Positions 42,494 through 49,443 of a DNA stretch of 64,000 bases are shown in pieces. A model generated the notes under the pieces. That model did not search any database. It was not told where the DNA came from and saw nothing but the letters and a program-made list of their open reading frames with translations. Source of the stretch: Streptomyces graminofaciens (GTDB lineage Bacteria > Actinomycetota > Actinomycetes > Streptomycetales > Streptomycetaceae); NCBI RefSeq assembly GCF_030294945.1, contig NZ_AP018448.1:3410001-3474000 (forward strand), read 5' to 3'. Each line of letters starts with the position of its first letter. Within the stretch, counting starts at the first letter, position 1. The translations under genes and the position numbers were made by a program.

Positions 42494-44065
42494 TCAGCCC
42501 TGTTGCGCGTCATGTGCGAGGAGGGCGATGTGGACGGACGCGGCCTGCTCGAAGTCGTCGAGGTCCACGCCGAGGCGGGCCTCTATGGCCTCCAGGCGGC
42601 GGTACAGCGCGGGCCGGCTGACGTGGTGCAGCTGAGCGGTGTGCGACTTGTTGCGGCCGGTGGCGAGATAGGTCCGCAGCACGGGCAGCAGGTCCTGCTC
42701 GGCGTGCCGGTCGCCGCACAGCAGCCCGTCCAGCTCGCGCTCCGCGAAGGCCTGCACCTGTGGGTCGTCCCGCAGCAGCCGGATCAGGCCGCGCAGATGG
42801 ACGTCCCGCAGCCGTACGACGACCGGCAGATCGAGACCGGTCGCGGACTGGGCGACGGCGTCGGCCACATGCTGGGCCTCGCGCAGCGCGGCGGGCACCT
42901 CCTCCCACGTCGTGCGTGGCTCCGCGGCCGCCACGACCGTCTTCCGCACCCCCGACTCCGACCGCAGCCGGGTCGCGAAGTGCGCGGTGAGCGCGGCGGC
43001 GTCCTGGTCCCGGGCGAGGCTGAGCAGTACGGCGACGGCTCCTTCCGCCAGTTCGGCGACGAGTCCGGAGAGCCCCAACATCCTCAGCACTCGGTCGAGT
43101 TGGGCGGCGTCGCCGTCCCGTACGACGAGCGGCACGAACGTACGGCGGTTGACGGGGAGCCCGGCCGCCCGGGCCCTCGGCAGCAGTTGCCGGGCGGGGA
43201 CCACCCCGGAGACCAGGTCCGTCAGCAGGCTCTGCGCGGACTGTTCCTCCCAGGAGTGCGCCGAGCCGCCGAGCATGCGGTGCAGGACGAGCGCTTCGGC
43301 GGCGCGGTCGGCGAGCAGCCGCCCGGTGGCGGTGTCGCCGCGGTAGCCGCACAGCACGATCCGGCCCCAGCGCTCGCCGCGCCCGCCCAGCTCGGCCCGC
43401 ACCCAGCCGTCGCCCTCGCTGCCGCCCGCCTGCCGGGAGATGCGCTCCCAGTCGCGCAGCACGTCGTCGACCGCGGACCGCTCCCCCGCTGTGGCGAGGA
43501 CGCGGTGCGCGAGGTTGGTGACGACGAGGGGACAGCCCGCGTGCTTGGCGATCTCGTCGAGGAGCCGCTGCAGCGGGGCCCCGGCCGTGATGAGGCCGGT
43601 CAGGGCCGTGCGTACGGCCTCCGAGAGGCTCACGGCCGCGAACTTCCGGCGCACGAGCCGGGACTGGACCTCCTCGGTCAGTTCGGCGAAGGGGAACGGC
43701 CGGTGCAGCACCACCATGGGCAGACCGCACCGCTCCGCCGCCCGGCGCATCACGTCGGGCGGCGTCGGGAAGGCGCGGCCGAGACCGAGGACGACCGCCG
43801 AGGCCTCCGCCCGATGCAGGGACCGGATGTACTCGGCCTGGGCCTCCTCGTCGCCGGCGAGCAGGACCCCGGTGGTGAGGACCATCTCCCCGCCGGTGAG
43901 CATCACACCCACGTCAGGGGCCTCGGCGACGTGCACCCAGCGCACGGGCCGGTCGAGCTGGCTCGCGCCGGCCACCACCTCGGGCTCTCCGGCGAGCACC
44001 CGGTCCAGGGTGAGGACCTGGCGCACCGAGAGGGCGGGTTCCAAGGTTTCCGAGGCGGTGGTCAT
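42494..44065 (-). CDS. PucR-family transcriptional regulator
   Basis: 523 residues from ATG 44065, with AAGGGG about 10 bases upstream. The N-terminal purine-catabolism PucR domain runs LSVRQVLTLDRVLAGEPEVVAG through GGEMVLTTGVLLAG. A central GGDEF-like/regulatory region follows, and the C-terminus is the PucR helix-turn-helix: LLPVLRTYLATGRNKSHTAQLHHVSRPALYRRLEAIEARLGVDL (shown as one continuous domain, residues about 470-513). It sits inside the catabolic block and most likely controls it in response to a nucleobase, hydantoin or beta-amino acid; its target sites are unknown. Confidence 0.9.
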   Translation of the reverse strand: MTTASETLEPALSVRQVLTLDRVLAGEPEVVAGASQLDRPVRWVHVAEAPDVGVMLTGGEMVLTTGVLLAGDEEAQAEYIRSLHRAEASAVVLGLGRAFPTPPDVMRRAAERCGLPMVVLHRPFPFAELTEEVQSRLVRRKFAAVSLSEAVRTALTGLITAGAPLQRLLDEIAKHAGCPLVVTNLAHRVLATAGERSAVDDVLRDWERISRQAGGSEGDGWVRAELGGRGERWGRIVLCGYRGDTATGRLLADRAAEALVLHRMLGGSAHSWEEQSAQSLLTDLVSGVVPARQLLPRARAAGLPVNRRTFVPLVVRDGDAAQLDRVLRMLGLSGLVAELAEGAVAVLLSLARDQDAAALTAHFATRLRSESGVRKTVVAAAEPRTTWEEVPAALREAQHVADAVAQSATGLDLPVVVRLRDVHLRGLIRLLRDDPQVQAFAERELDGLLCGDRHAEQDLLPVLRTYLATGRNKSHTAQLHHVSRPALYRRLEAIEARLGVDLDDFEQAASVHIALLAHDAQQG

Positions 44066-44115
44066 GGCGGCGTGCCCCTTTTTCTCCGGCTCGGTTCGCC
44101 TCCGGGGCACTCCAG

Positions 44116-44203
44116 CCTGTGTCGAGACGCCGATCGTGCTCGGCCCTCCCCCACTCTCGGCTTCGCTCGAGCGGGAGGCGCCCCCATGGCGTCTCGGCAC
44201 AGG
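44116..44203. repeat. 88-bp inverted-repeat element between pucR and the aminotransferase
   Basis: Outer arms CCTGTGTCGAGACGCC (44116-44131) and GGCGTCTCGGCACAGG (44188-44203) pair with one mismatch. Inside lies ACTCTCGGCTTCGCTCGAGC, a motif I recall as frequent in Streptomyces intergenic hairpins. No gene is present. It lies upstream of pucR and downstream of the aminotransferase and may end the latter's transcript. Confidence 0.65.
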
Positions 44204-44246
44204 CGTGCTCCTTCGGCTCACTCGCCTTTGCTCAGCTTCTCTTCCG

Positions 44247-45533
44247 TTACTGAATGCTCCTCAGAGCACGTTCGAGGGCTTCGGCGCCCTCCTCGGCCTC
44301 GGCGACGGTCAGCGAGAGCGGGGGTGCGATCCGCAGCGCGCTGGTGTTGTGCCCGCCGCCCTTGCCGAGCAGCAGGCCCTCCCGGCGGGCGGCTTCGAGC
44401 ACGGCCGAGGCGGCCTCCGGGTTCGCCTCGTCGGTGCCGGGCCTGACCAGTTCTATGCCGAGCATGAGGCCCCGGCCGCGTACCTCCTTCACGGCGGGGT
44501 GCCCCGCGGTGATCGCCCGCAGCCGCTCGATGAGCAGTCCGCCGACGCGCCGGGCGTTGCCCTGGAGGTCGTGCTCCAGCAGGTAGTTCAGGTTGGCGAG
44601 CCCGGCGGCCATGGTGATCTGGGTGCCGCCGAAGGTGGAGATCGAGTTGCTGTCCAGGCAGTTCATGATCTCGGCGCGGGCGACGACACCGCCGATGGAG
44701 GCGCCGTTGCCGATGCCCTTGGCGAAGGTCATGATGTCCGGCGGCCCGTTCTGCCCGTGCGCCTGCCAGCCCCAGAAGTTGTCGCCGGTACGACCCCAGC
44801 CGGTCTGCACCTCGTCGGCGATCCAGAGCACGCCGTGCCGTTGCAGCACCTCGCGGAAGGCCGCGTACAGGCCGTCCGGCGGTGAGGTGAAGCCGCCGAC
44901 GCCCTGGATGGGCTCGGCGATCAGCGCGGCCGGGGGGCGGACATGGCCGAGCAGGTCCTCCAGGTCGGCGACGCAGGCCGCGATGAAGTCGGCGTCGCTC
45001 AGGTCGGCGTACGGGCCGCGGGTGCGGACGCCGCCGTGCACGTACAGCGTCTGGAGCGGGGACAGCGAGGTCGGTGACCAGCCCTTGTTGCCGGTGATGC
45101 CGACCGCGCTGAACGAGCGGCCGTGGTAGCTGTTGCGCATCGCCAGGATCTGGTTGCTCTGCCGGTACGTCGTCGCCAGCAGCAGTGCGGTGTCGTTGGC
45201 CTCCGTGCCGGACGTGGTGAAGAAGACCCGGGCGTCCGGGATGCCGGACAGCTTGGCGACGCGCTCGGCGAGTTCGACCATCGGCCGGTTGAGGTAGAGC
45301 GTGGAGGAGTGGAGGATCCGCCCGGCCTGCTCGCTCACCGCCTTGGTGATCTCGGGCAGCGCGTGCGCGGTCATCGTGGTGAGGATGCCGCCGAAGAAGT
45401 CGAGGTACTTGTTGCCCCCGGCGTCCCACACATGGCGGCCCTCGCCGTGGGTGATCTCCAGCGGGTCGGCATAGTAGAGCGCGAGCCATTCGGGCATCAC
45501 GGCCTTGTGCCGCCCCAGCAGTTCGTCGGTCAC
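44247..45533 (-). CDS. Class III PLP aminotransferase (beta-alanine / 4-aminobutyrate / alanine-glyoxylate type)
   Basis: 428 residues. SGTEANDTALLLA, YHGRSFSAVG, IADEVQTGWGRTG (D240 contacts the PLP ring nitrogen) and MTFAKGIGNG with K272, the Schiff-base lysine, identify the family. Its likely job is to turn beta-alanine or beta-aminoisobutyrate from pyrimidine or hydantoin breakdown into a semialdehyde. The start is GTG 45533, with AAAGGAG about 10 bases upstream. It is 63 bases after the second amidohydrolase on the same strand; the gap is filled by short direct repeats. Confidence 0.9.
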   Translation of the reverse strand: MTDELLGRHKAVMPEWLALYYADPLEITHGEGRHVWDAGGNKYLDFFGGILTTMTAHALPEITKAVSEQAGRILHSSTLYLNRPMVELAERVAKLSGIPDARVFFTTSGTEANDTALLLATTYRQSNQILAMRNSYHGRSFSAVGITGNKGWSPTSLSPLQTLYVHGGVRTRGPYADLSDADFIAACVADLEDLLGHVRPPAALIAEPIQGVGGFTSPPDGLYAAFREVLQRHGVLWIADEVQTGWGRTGDNFWGWQAHGQNGPPDIMTFAKGIGNGASIGGVVARAEIMNCLDSNSISTFGGTQITMAAGLANLNYLLEHDLQGNARRVGGLLIERLRAITAGHPAVKEVRGRGLMLGIELVRPGTDEANPEAASAVLEAARREGLLLGKGGGHNTSALRIAPPLSLTVAEAEEGAEALERALRSIQ

Positions 45534-45609
45534 GGCTGCACCACTCCTTTCACGGCTGTACGGGTACTGCGTATGTCACGGCTGTACGTGCCCACGTCAG
45601 GGCTGTACG
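45531..45609. repeat. Direct repeats of a gene end, spanning the stop of one gene and the start of the next
   Basis: CACGGCTGTACG-like units occur at 45531 (2 mismatches), 45551, 45577 and 45598 (one mismatch). Read on the minus strand each is GTACAGCCGTGA; the first copy codes for the last residues Val-Gln-Pro and the stop of the amidohydrolase, and the last one contributes the GTG start of the aminotransferase. The spacer therefore looks built from duplications of the gene's 3' end. Confidence 0.65.
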
Positions 45610-46439
45610 AGTCCTTCGTACGCGTCGGGCCTGCGGTCCCGGTAGAACGCCCACTGCTTGCGTACTTCCTCGATGAGGTCGAAGTCGAGGTCCCGTACGA
45701 CGAGTTCCTCGGTCTGGTCGCTCGCGGTCTCGCCGACGAACTGGCCGCGGGGGTCGACGAAGTACGAGGTGCCGTAGAAGTCGTTGTCGCCGTACTCCTC
45801 GATGCCGACCCGGTTGATCGCGGCGACGAAGTACTCGTTGGCGACGGCGGCGGCCGGCTGCTCCAGGCGCCAGAGGTGCGAGGAGAGTCCGCGGTGGGTC
45901 GCGGACGGGTTGTAGACGAGCTGGGCGCCGTTCAGGCCGAGCTGGCGCCAGCCCTCCGGGAAGTGCCGGTCGTAGCAGATGTAGACGCCGACCTTGCCGA
46001 CGGCCGTGTCGAAGACCGGCCAGCCGAGGTTGCCGGGCTTGAAGTAGTACTTCTCCCAGAAACCCTTGACCTGCGGAATGTGGTGCTTGCGGTACTTGCC
46101 GAGGTAGGTGCCGTCGGCGTCGATCACGGCCGCGGTGTTGTAGTAGAAGCCTGACTGCTCGACCTCGAAGACCGGGACGACGATCACCATGCCGGTCTCG
46201 CGGGCCAACTCCCGCATACGGGTGACGGTCGGCCCGTCGGGCACCGGCTCCGCCCAGGCGTAGTGCTCGGGGTCCTGGACCTGGCAGAAGTAGGGGGCGT
46301 TGAAGACTTCCTGGAAGCCGATCACCTTGGCACCCTGCCGGGCCGCCTCGCGGGCGTGCTCGATGTGCTTGGCGACCATGGATTCGGTGTCGCCGGTCCA
46401 GGTGGCCTGGACGAGGGCGGCGCGTACGACGTCGGCCAT
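45597..46439 (-). CDS. N-carbamoyl-beta-alanine amidohydrolase (nitrilase superfamily), copy 2
   Basis: 280 residues, same length and residue numbering as copy 1: E44 (GFQEVFNAPYF), K118 (KYRKHHIPQ) and C155 (VYICYDRHFPEGW). Differences are concentrated in residues 20-100, including FEVEQSGFYYNT in place of YEEEQPGVLYNT, so the copies may prefer different carbamoyl substrates (for example uracil- versus thymine- or hydantoin-derived). It is the first gene of an operon with the aminotransferase. A palindromic region lies 31-67 bases upstream of its ATG. Confidence 0.92.
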   Translation of the reverse strand: MADVVRAALVQATWTGDTESMVAKHIEHAREAARQGAKVIGFQEVFNAPYFCQVQDPEHYAWAEPVPDGPTVTRMRELARETGMVIVVPVFEVEQSGFYYNTAAVIDADGTYLGKYRKHHIPQVKGFWEKYYFKPGNLGWPVFDTAVGKVGVYICYDRHFPEGWRQLGLNGAQLVYNPSATHRGLSSHLWRLEQPAAAVANEYFVAAINRVGIEEYGDNDFYGTSYFVDPRGQFVGETASDQTEELVVRDLDFDLIEEVRKQWAFYRDRRPDAYEGLVQP

Positions 46440-46469
46440 GTGAGCTGCTCCTTCGGCGGGGACGTCAGA

Positions 46470-46506
46470 GAGCCTCTACGCCCGTAGACGAAGGCAGTAG
46501 AGGCTC
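46470..46506. promoter_or_regulatory. Inverted repeat upstream of the second amidohydrolase
   Basis: GAGCCTCTAC (46470-46479) pairs with GTAGAGGCTC (46497-46506) across 17 bases, and TCTACG-CC-CGTAGA (46474-46487) forms a second, overlapping palindrome. It lies 31 to 67 bases upstream of the ATG at 46439, a good place for an operator. PucR from this cluster is the natural candidate to bind it, which is an inference. Confidence 0.5.
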
Positions 46507-46638
46507 GAAAGTAAGCCCCGTCGACGGGCTGGGCAAGACCATCGTCGTTAACCGGTCGAGTCGATCACGTTTCGCACTCCAGTGGGTGATTACCCCGGCG
46601 TTTCGGGCGACGAACCCGCCGACGCCCGTGGCGCGGAC

Positions 46639-48075
46639 TCAGGTCGTGAACCCGGCGACCCGCAGGGCGTGCACCATGTCCCGGTACCGGTCGTCCGACA
46701 CCCCGCGGGCCGCCGCCAGCAGGAGCGGTACCAGGCGGCCGGGCCGGGCCTCGACGCTGCGGGCCGCCTCCTCGGGCGTACGCACGCGCACGTAGGCGTC
46801 GAGCAGCGCGCGCGCCTGCCGGTCGCGGCCCTCGGCGGCGAGCTCGAGAACGGCCGCGCCGATCTCGTCGGCGGGCCGGGCGACGCCCTGGCGCAGCATC
46901 TGCTCGCCGTCCGTGGTGCGGCCCGCCACGGTCAGCGCGTCGGCGGCGGCGACCAGCTTGTCGGCGGGCAGTGAGGCGGCCTCCCACAGGAGGGTGGCCC
47001 AGTCGGCGCCGAGGCCCGCGCGGTGCAGGGCGGCGGCGAGCAGCGGGTAGCGGGCGGCGGGCCAGTGGGCGATCTCCACCAGCAGCGCGTGCGCCTCGCC
47101 GCTGCGGCCCTCGCGGCGCAGCCGGAGCAGGTCCTCCACGGTTGCGGTGACCTCGCGGCGGGCCTCCTCGTCCAGCGCCTCCCGCCGCGGCTGCCGTTCT
47201 TGCGGCGCCGCCGCGGGCTCGGGCTTCTCGGCGACCCCGGCGAAGCGGGCGCCTCGGAGTGTACGGCGCTTGGGCGCGGCGGGGGCCGGGGCGGGTTCCG
47301 TCTCCGGGGCCGGGGCCGCCGGGGTGTCGTCCTCGTCCGTCGCACCGGCGAACCGGGCACCGCCTCGGGGGCGGCGCTTGGGGCGCTGCTTGGCGGGGGC
47401 GGGTGTCTCGGGGGCGGGGTCGGGGGCCTCGGCCTCGGGGGCGGCGAGGGGCTCCGGGGTGGCCGGGTCCGAGGTGTCGGACGTGTCCCGCCGGTCCGGT
47501 ACCCGGAAGACCTCTCCGGCCGCGTCGGCCGGGAAGCTCGTCGCGCCCCGCACGGGGAGGTGCGGGGCGCGGCGGTCGAGGTTCTCGATGCGGGTGCGCA
47601 GTTCGGCGCAGCGGGCGGTGGCGCGGTCGTGGTCGTCGTGGGCCCAGGCCAGGTCGAGGTTGAGAGCCTCGGCCTCCTCCTGGGTGGCGGCGGAGCTCAG
47701 GCGGCGGGTCAGCTCGGCGGTGCGTTCGGCGGCGTACCGCTGTTCGCGGAGCATGATGTCGAGCCGGTCGCCGAGGGCGTCCCGGCCGCCGGGCCGGGAG
47801 TCGTACGCGGCGATCGAGGCCTGGTGCAGCGGGTGCGCCCGGTCGGTCTCCTGGGCCGCCGCGGCGGGACCGTACGCGGTGGCGACGTCCTGGAGGAGGG
47901 CCTGCACGACGTCCCAGGGCGGGACCTCCGTGCCGTCGAGGCAGGCGCGCATGCCGTCGGGGTCGCGTTGCCAGAACACGGCGCACCAACCGCCGCGCTG
48001 GTCGAGCTTGGTCATGAGCTTGTTCAGGTATCCCGCGAACTCCCATACCTGACCCGGGAGTTGATCTACAGCCAT
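46639..48075 (-). CDS. Conserved Streptomyces protein with coiled coil and RGARFAG repeats, unknown function
   Basis: 478 residues from ATG 48075. The N-terminal 130 residues (WEFAGYLNKLMTKLDQRGGW, GMRACLDGTEVPPWDVVQ) form a conserved domain. A charged helix (about 85-165) could be a coiled coil. The middle is Pro/Ala-rich and contains two copies of a basic motif, GGARFAGATDEDD and RGARFAGVAEKPE. The C-terminal 200 residues are Ala/Leu helical repeats resembling TPR-like arrays. I cannot name a function; a scaffold or assembly role would suit the layout. It stands alone, 199 bases from the amidohydrolase start. Confidence 0.75.
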   Translation of the reverse strand: MAVDQLPGQVWEFAGYLNKLMTKLDQRGGWCAVFWQRDPDGMRACLDGTEVPPWDVVQALLQDVATAYGPAAAAQETDRAHPLHQASIAAYDSRPGGRDALGDRLDIMLREQRYAAERTAELTRRLSSAATQEEAEALNLDLAWAHDDHDRATARCAELRTRIENLDRRAPHLPVRGATSFPADAAGEVFRVPDRRDTSDTSDPATPEPLAAPEAEAPDPAPETPAPAKQRPKRRPRGGARFAGATDEDDTPAAPAPETEPAPAPAAPKRRTLRGARFAGVAEKPEPAAAPQERQPRREALDEEARREVTATVEDLLRLRREGRSGEAHALLVEIAHWPAARYPLLAAALHRAGLGADWATLLWEAASLPADKLVAAADALTVAGRTTDGEQMLRQGVARPADEIGAAVLELAAEGRDRQARALLDAYVRVRTPEEAARSVEARPGRLVPLLLAAARGVSDDRYRDMVHALRVAGFTT

Positions 48076-48241
48076 CGCACGACTCCCCGGCAGACTGGAG
48101 TGCTCCGGTCCGCTAGAAAACACCATTTGTGTTACGCCTGGGCTACGTGAAGTTTTCGGAGCGGACCCGATGTGCTGTGAGAGACCATTCGACGGCCGCG
48201 CGTGACGCCTCGACCGGCGGGCGTCGGCAGCCGGGGGTCGT

Positions 48242-48493
48242 CTACAGGACGACCAGCGCGCACTGTCCGGCGAGGTCGTCCATGGACAGGCCCAGCGTGC
48301 GGGCCAGCGCGGCGATCGTGAAGAAGGCCGGGGTGGGGGCGCGGCCGGTCTCGATCTTGCGGAGGGTCTCGGGAGAGATGCCGGCGTCCGCCGCGACGTC
48401 CGCCATGCTGCGGCCACCGCGGGCGTCGCGCAGCAACCGGCCGAGCCGCTCGCCGCGTTCGCGCTCTTCGGGGGTGAGAGGGGTGCGCACCAT
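48242..48493 (-). CDS. Small XRE-family helix-turn-helix regulator
   Basis: 83 residues, a single HTH domain: LGRLLRDARGGRSMADVAADAGISPETLRKIETG is split here as the first helices and the recognition helix (ISPETLRKIE, about residues 39-48). The rest is TIAALARTLGLSMDDLAG. It is divergent from the methionine aminopeptidase gene, and the 73-bp gap carries repeated motifs that probably bind it. CGGTATTAGAAT just upstream gives a -10-like TAGAAT about 7 bases before the ATG, so the mRNA may be leaderless. Confidence 0.87.
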   Translation of the reverse strand: MVRTPLTPEERERGERLGRLLRDARGGRSMADVAADAGISPETLRKIETGRAPTPAFFTIAALARTLGLSMDDLAGQCALVVL

Positions 48494-48499
48494 GACCCC

Positions 48500-48565
48500 A
48501 TTCTAATACCGCCGGCCTCTCACTCGACCGGTATAATAATTGGAGAGAATCGGTATAGTAATTGG
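48500..48565. promoter_or_regulatory. Divergent promoter with three CGGTAT-type repeats
   Basis: CGGTATAATAATTGG (48529-48543) and CGGTATAGTAATTGG (48551-48565) are near-identical direct repeats 22 bases apart. An inverted relative, CGGTATTAGAAT, lies on the other strand at 48511-48500. Each copy contains a -10-like hexamer (TATAAT, TATAGT, TAGAAT), and the outer two sit about 7 bases before the divergent ATG codons. The arrangement suggests overlapping promoter and operator sites and leaderless transcripts for both genes. Confidence 0.7.
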
Positions 48566-48566
48566 C

Positions 48567-49334
48567 ATGGTGGAACTGAAGACGGACGCGTCGATCGACG
48601 CGATGTACGAGACCGGGCAGGTCGTGGGACAGGCGCTCAGCGCGGTGCGCAAGGCCGCCGACGTAGGCGTTTCCCTGCTGGAGCTGGACGAGGTGGCGCA
48701 CTCGGTACTGCGCGCGGCAGGCGCGGGCTCGCCGTTCCTCGGCTACCGGCCCTCCTTCGCCCCCACCCCGTTCCCGGCCGTGATCTGCGCCTCCGTGAAC
48801 GACGCGATCGTGCACGGCATCCCGACCTCGTACCGGCTGCGCGACGGCGACCTCGTGTCCATCGACTTCGGCGCCGAACTGGGCGGCTGGGCCGGGGACT
48901 CGGCGATCAGCTTCGTCGTGGGCGAGCCGCGCGTGGCGGACCTGCGGCTGATCGAGACCGCCGAGCGCGCGCTCGCCGCCGGAATCGAGGCCGCGGTCGT
49001 CGGCAACCGCATGGGCGACATCGCCCACGCCATCGGCTCGGTGTGCCGCGCCGCCGGGTACGGGATCCCGGACGGTTTCGGCGGGCACGGTATCGGGCGC
49101 CGGATGCACGAGGACCCCGCGGTGCCGAACGAGGGGCGGCCGGGGCGGGGCTTGCCCTTGCGGCACGGGCTGGTGCTGGCGATCGAGCCGATGCTGATCG
49201 GTGGTGGTGGTGACGGGTTCCACGCGGCGCCGGACGGGTGGACGCTGCGGACCGATGACGGGTCTCGGGCGGCGCATGTGGAGCACACCGTAGCCATTAC
49301 CGAGACGGGGCCTCGGGTTCTGACCGCCAGGTAG
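48567..49334 (+). CDS. map: Type I methionine aminopeptidase
   Basis: 255 residues. VNDAIVHGIPTSYRL has the conserved His; metal ligands are the Asp residues of SIDFGAELGGWAGDSA, the His of GGHGIGRRMHEDP, and the Glu residues of AIEPML and VEHTVAIT, so all are intact. It removes the initiator Met from proteins. Streptomyces normally has another housekeeping copy elsewhere; this one is paired with its own XRE regulator and promoter repeats, implying conditional expression. ATG 48567 follows TATAGT at -10 spacing with no ribosome binding site, consistent with a leaderless start. Confidence 0.9.
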   Translation: MVELKTDASIDAMYETGQVVGQALSAVRKAADVGVSLLELDEVAHSVLRAAGAGSPFLGYRPSFAPTPFPAVICASVNDAIVHGIPTSYRLRDGDLVSIDFGAELGGWAGDSAISFVVGEPRVADLRLIETAERALAAGIEAAVVGNRMGDIAHAIGSVCRAAGYGIPDGFGGHGIGRRMHEDPAVPNEGRPGRGLPLRHGLVLAIEPMLIGGGGDGFHAAPDGWTLRTDDGSRAAHVEHTVAITETGPRVLTAR

Positions 49335-49381
49335 GCCGGTGGCTGCTCGCGCCGACGCGATGGAGCCGCACGTGGATGCGG

Positions 49382-49433
49382 CCCCGCGCCCCTTTGGTGA
49401 CCCCGCGCCCCTTTGGTGACCAGGGGCGCGGGG
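49382..49433. terminator. Bidirectional hairpin with duplicated left arm
   Basis: The 12-bp arm CCCCGCGCCCCT (49401-49412) pairs perfectly with AGGGGCGCGGGG (49422-49433). A 19-base unit containing the left arm (49401-49419) is directly duplicated just before it at 49382-49400, so two alternative hairpins can form. It lies between the convergent map and gamma-glutamyltransferase genes and likely ends both transcripts. Confidence 0.7.
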
Positions 49434-49443
49434 AAGTGGCGAG

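Noticed and set aside
48242..49334. XRE regulator and divergent partner considered as a toxin-antitoxin pair
   Set aside because: The partner is a complete methionine aminopeptidase with all metal ligands, and the genes are divergent, not an operon.
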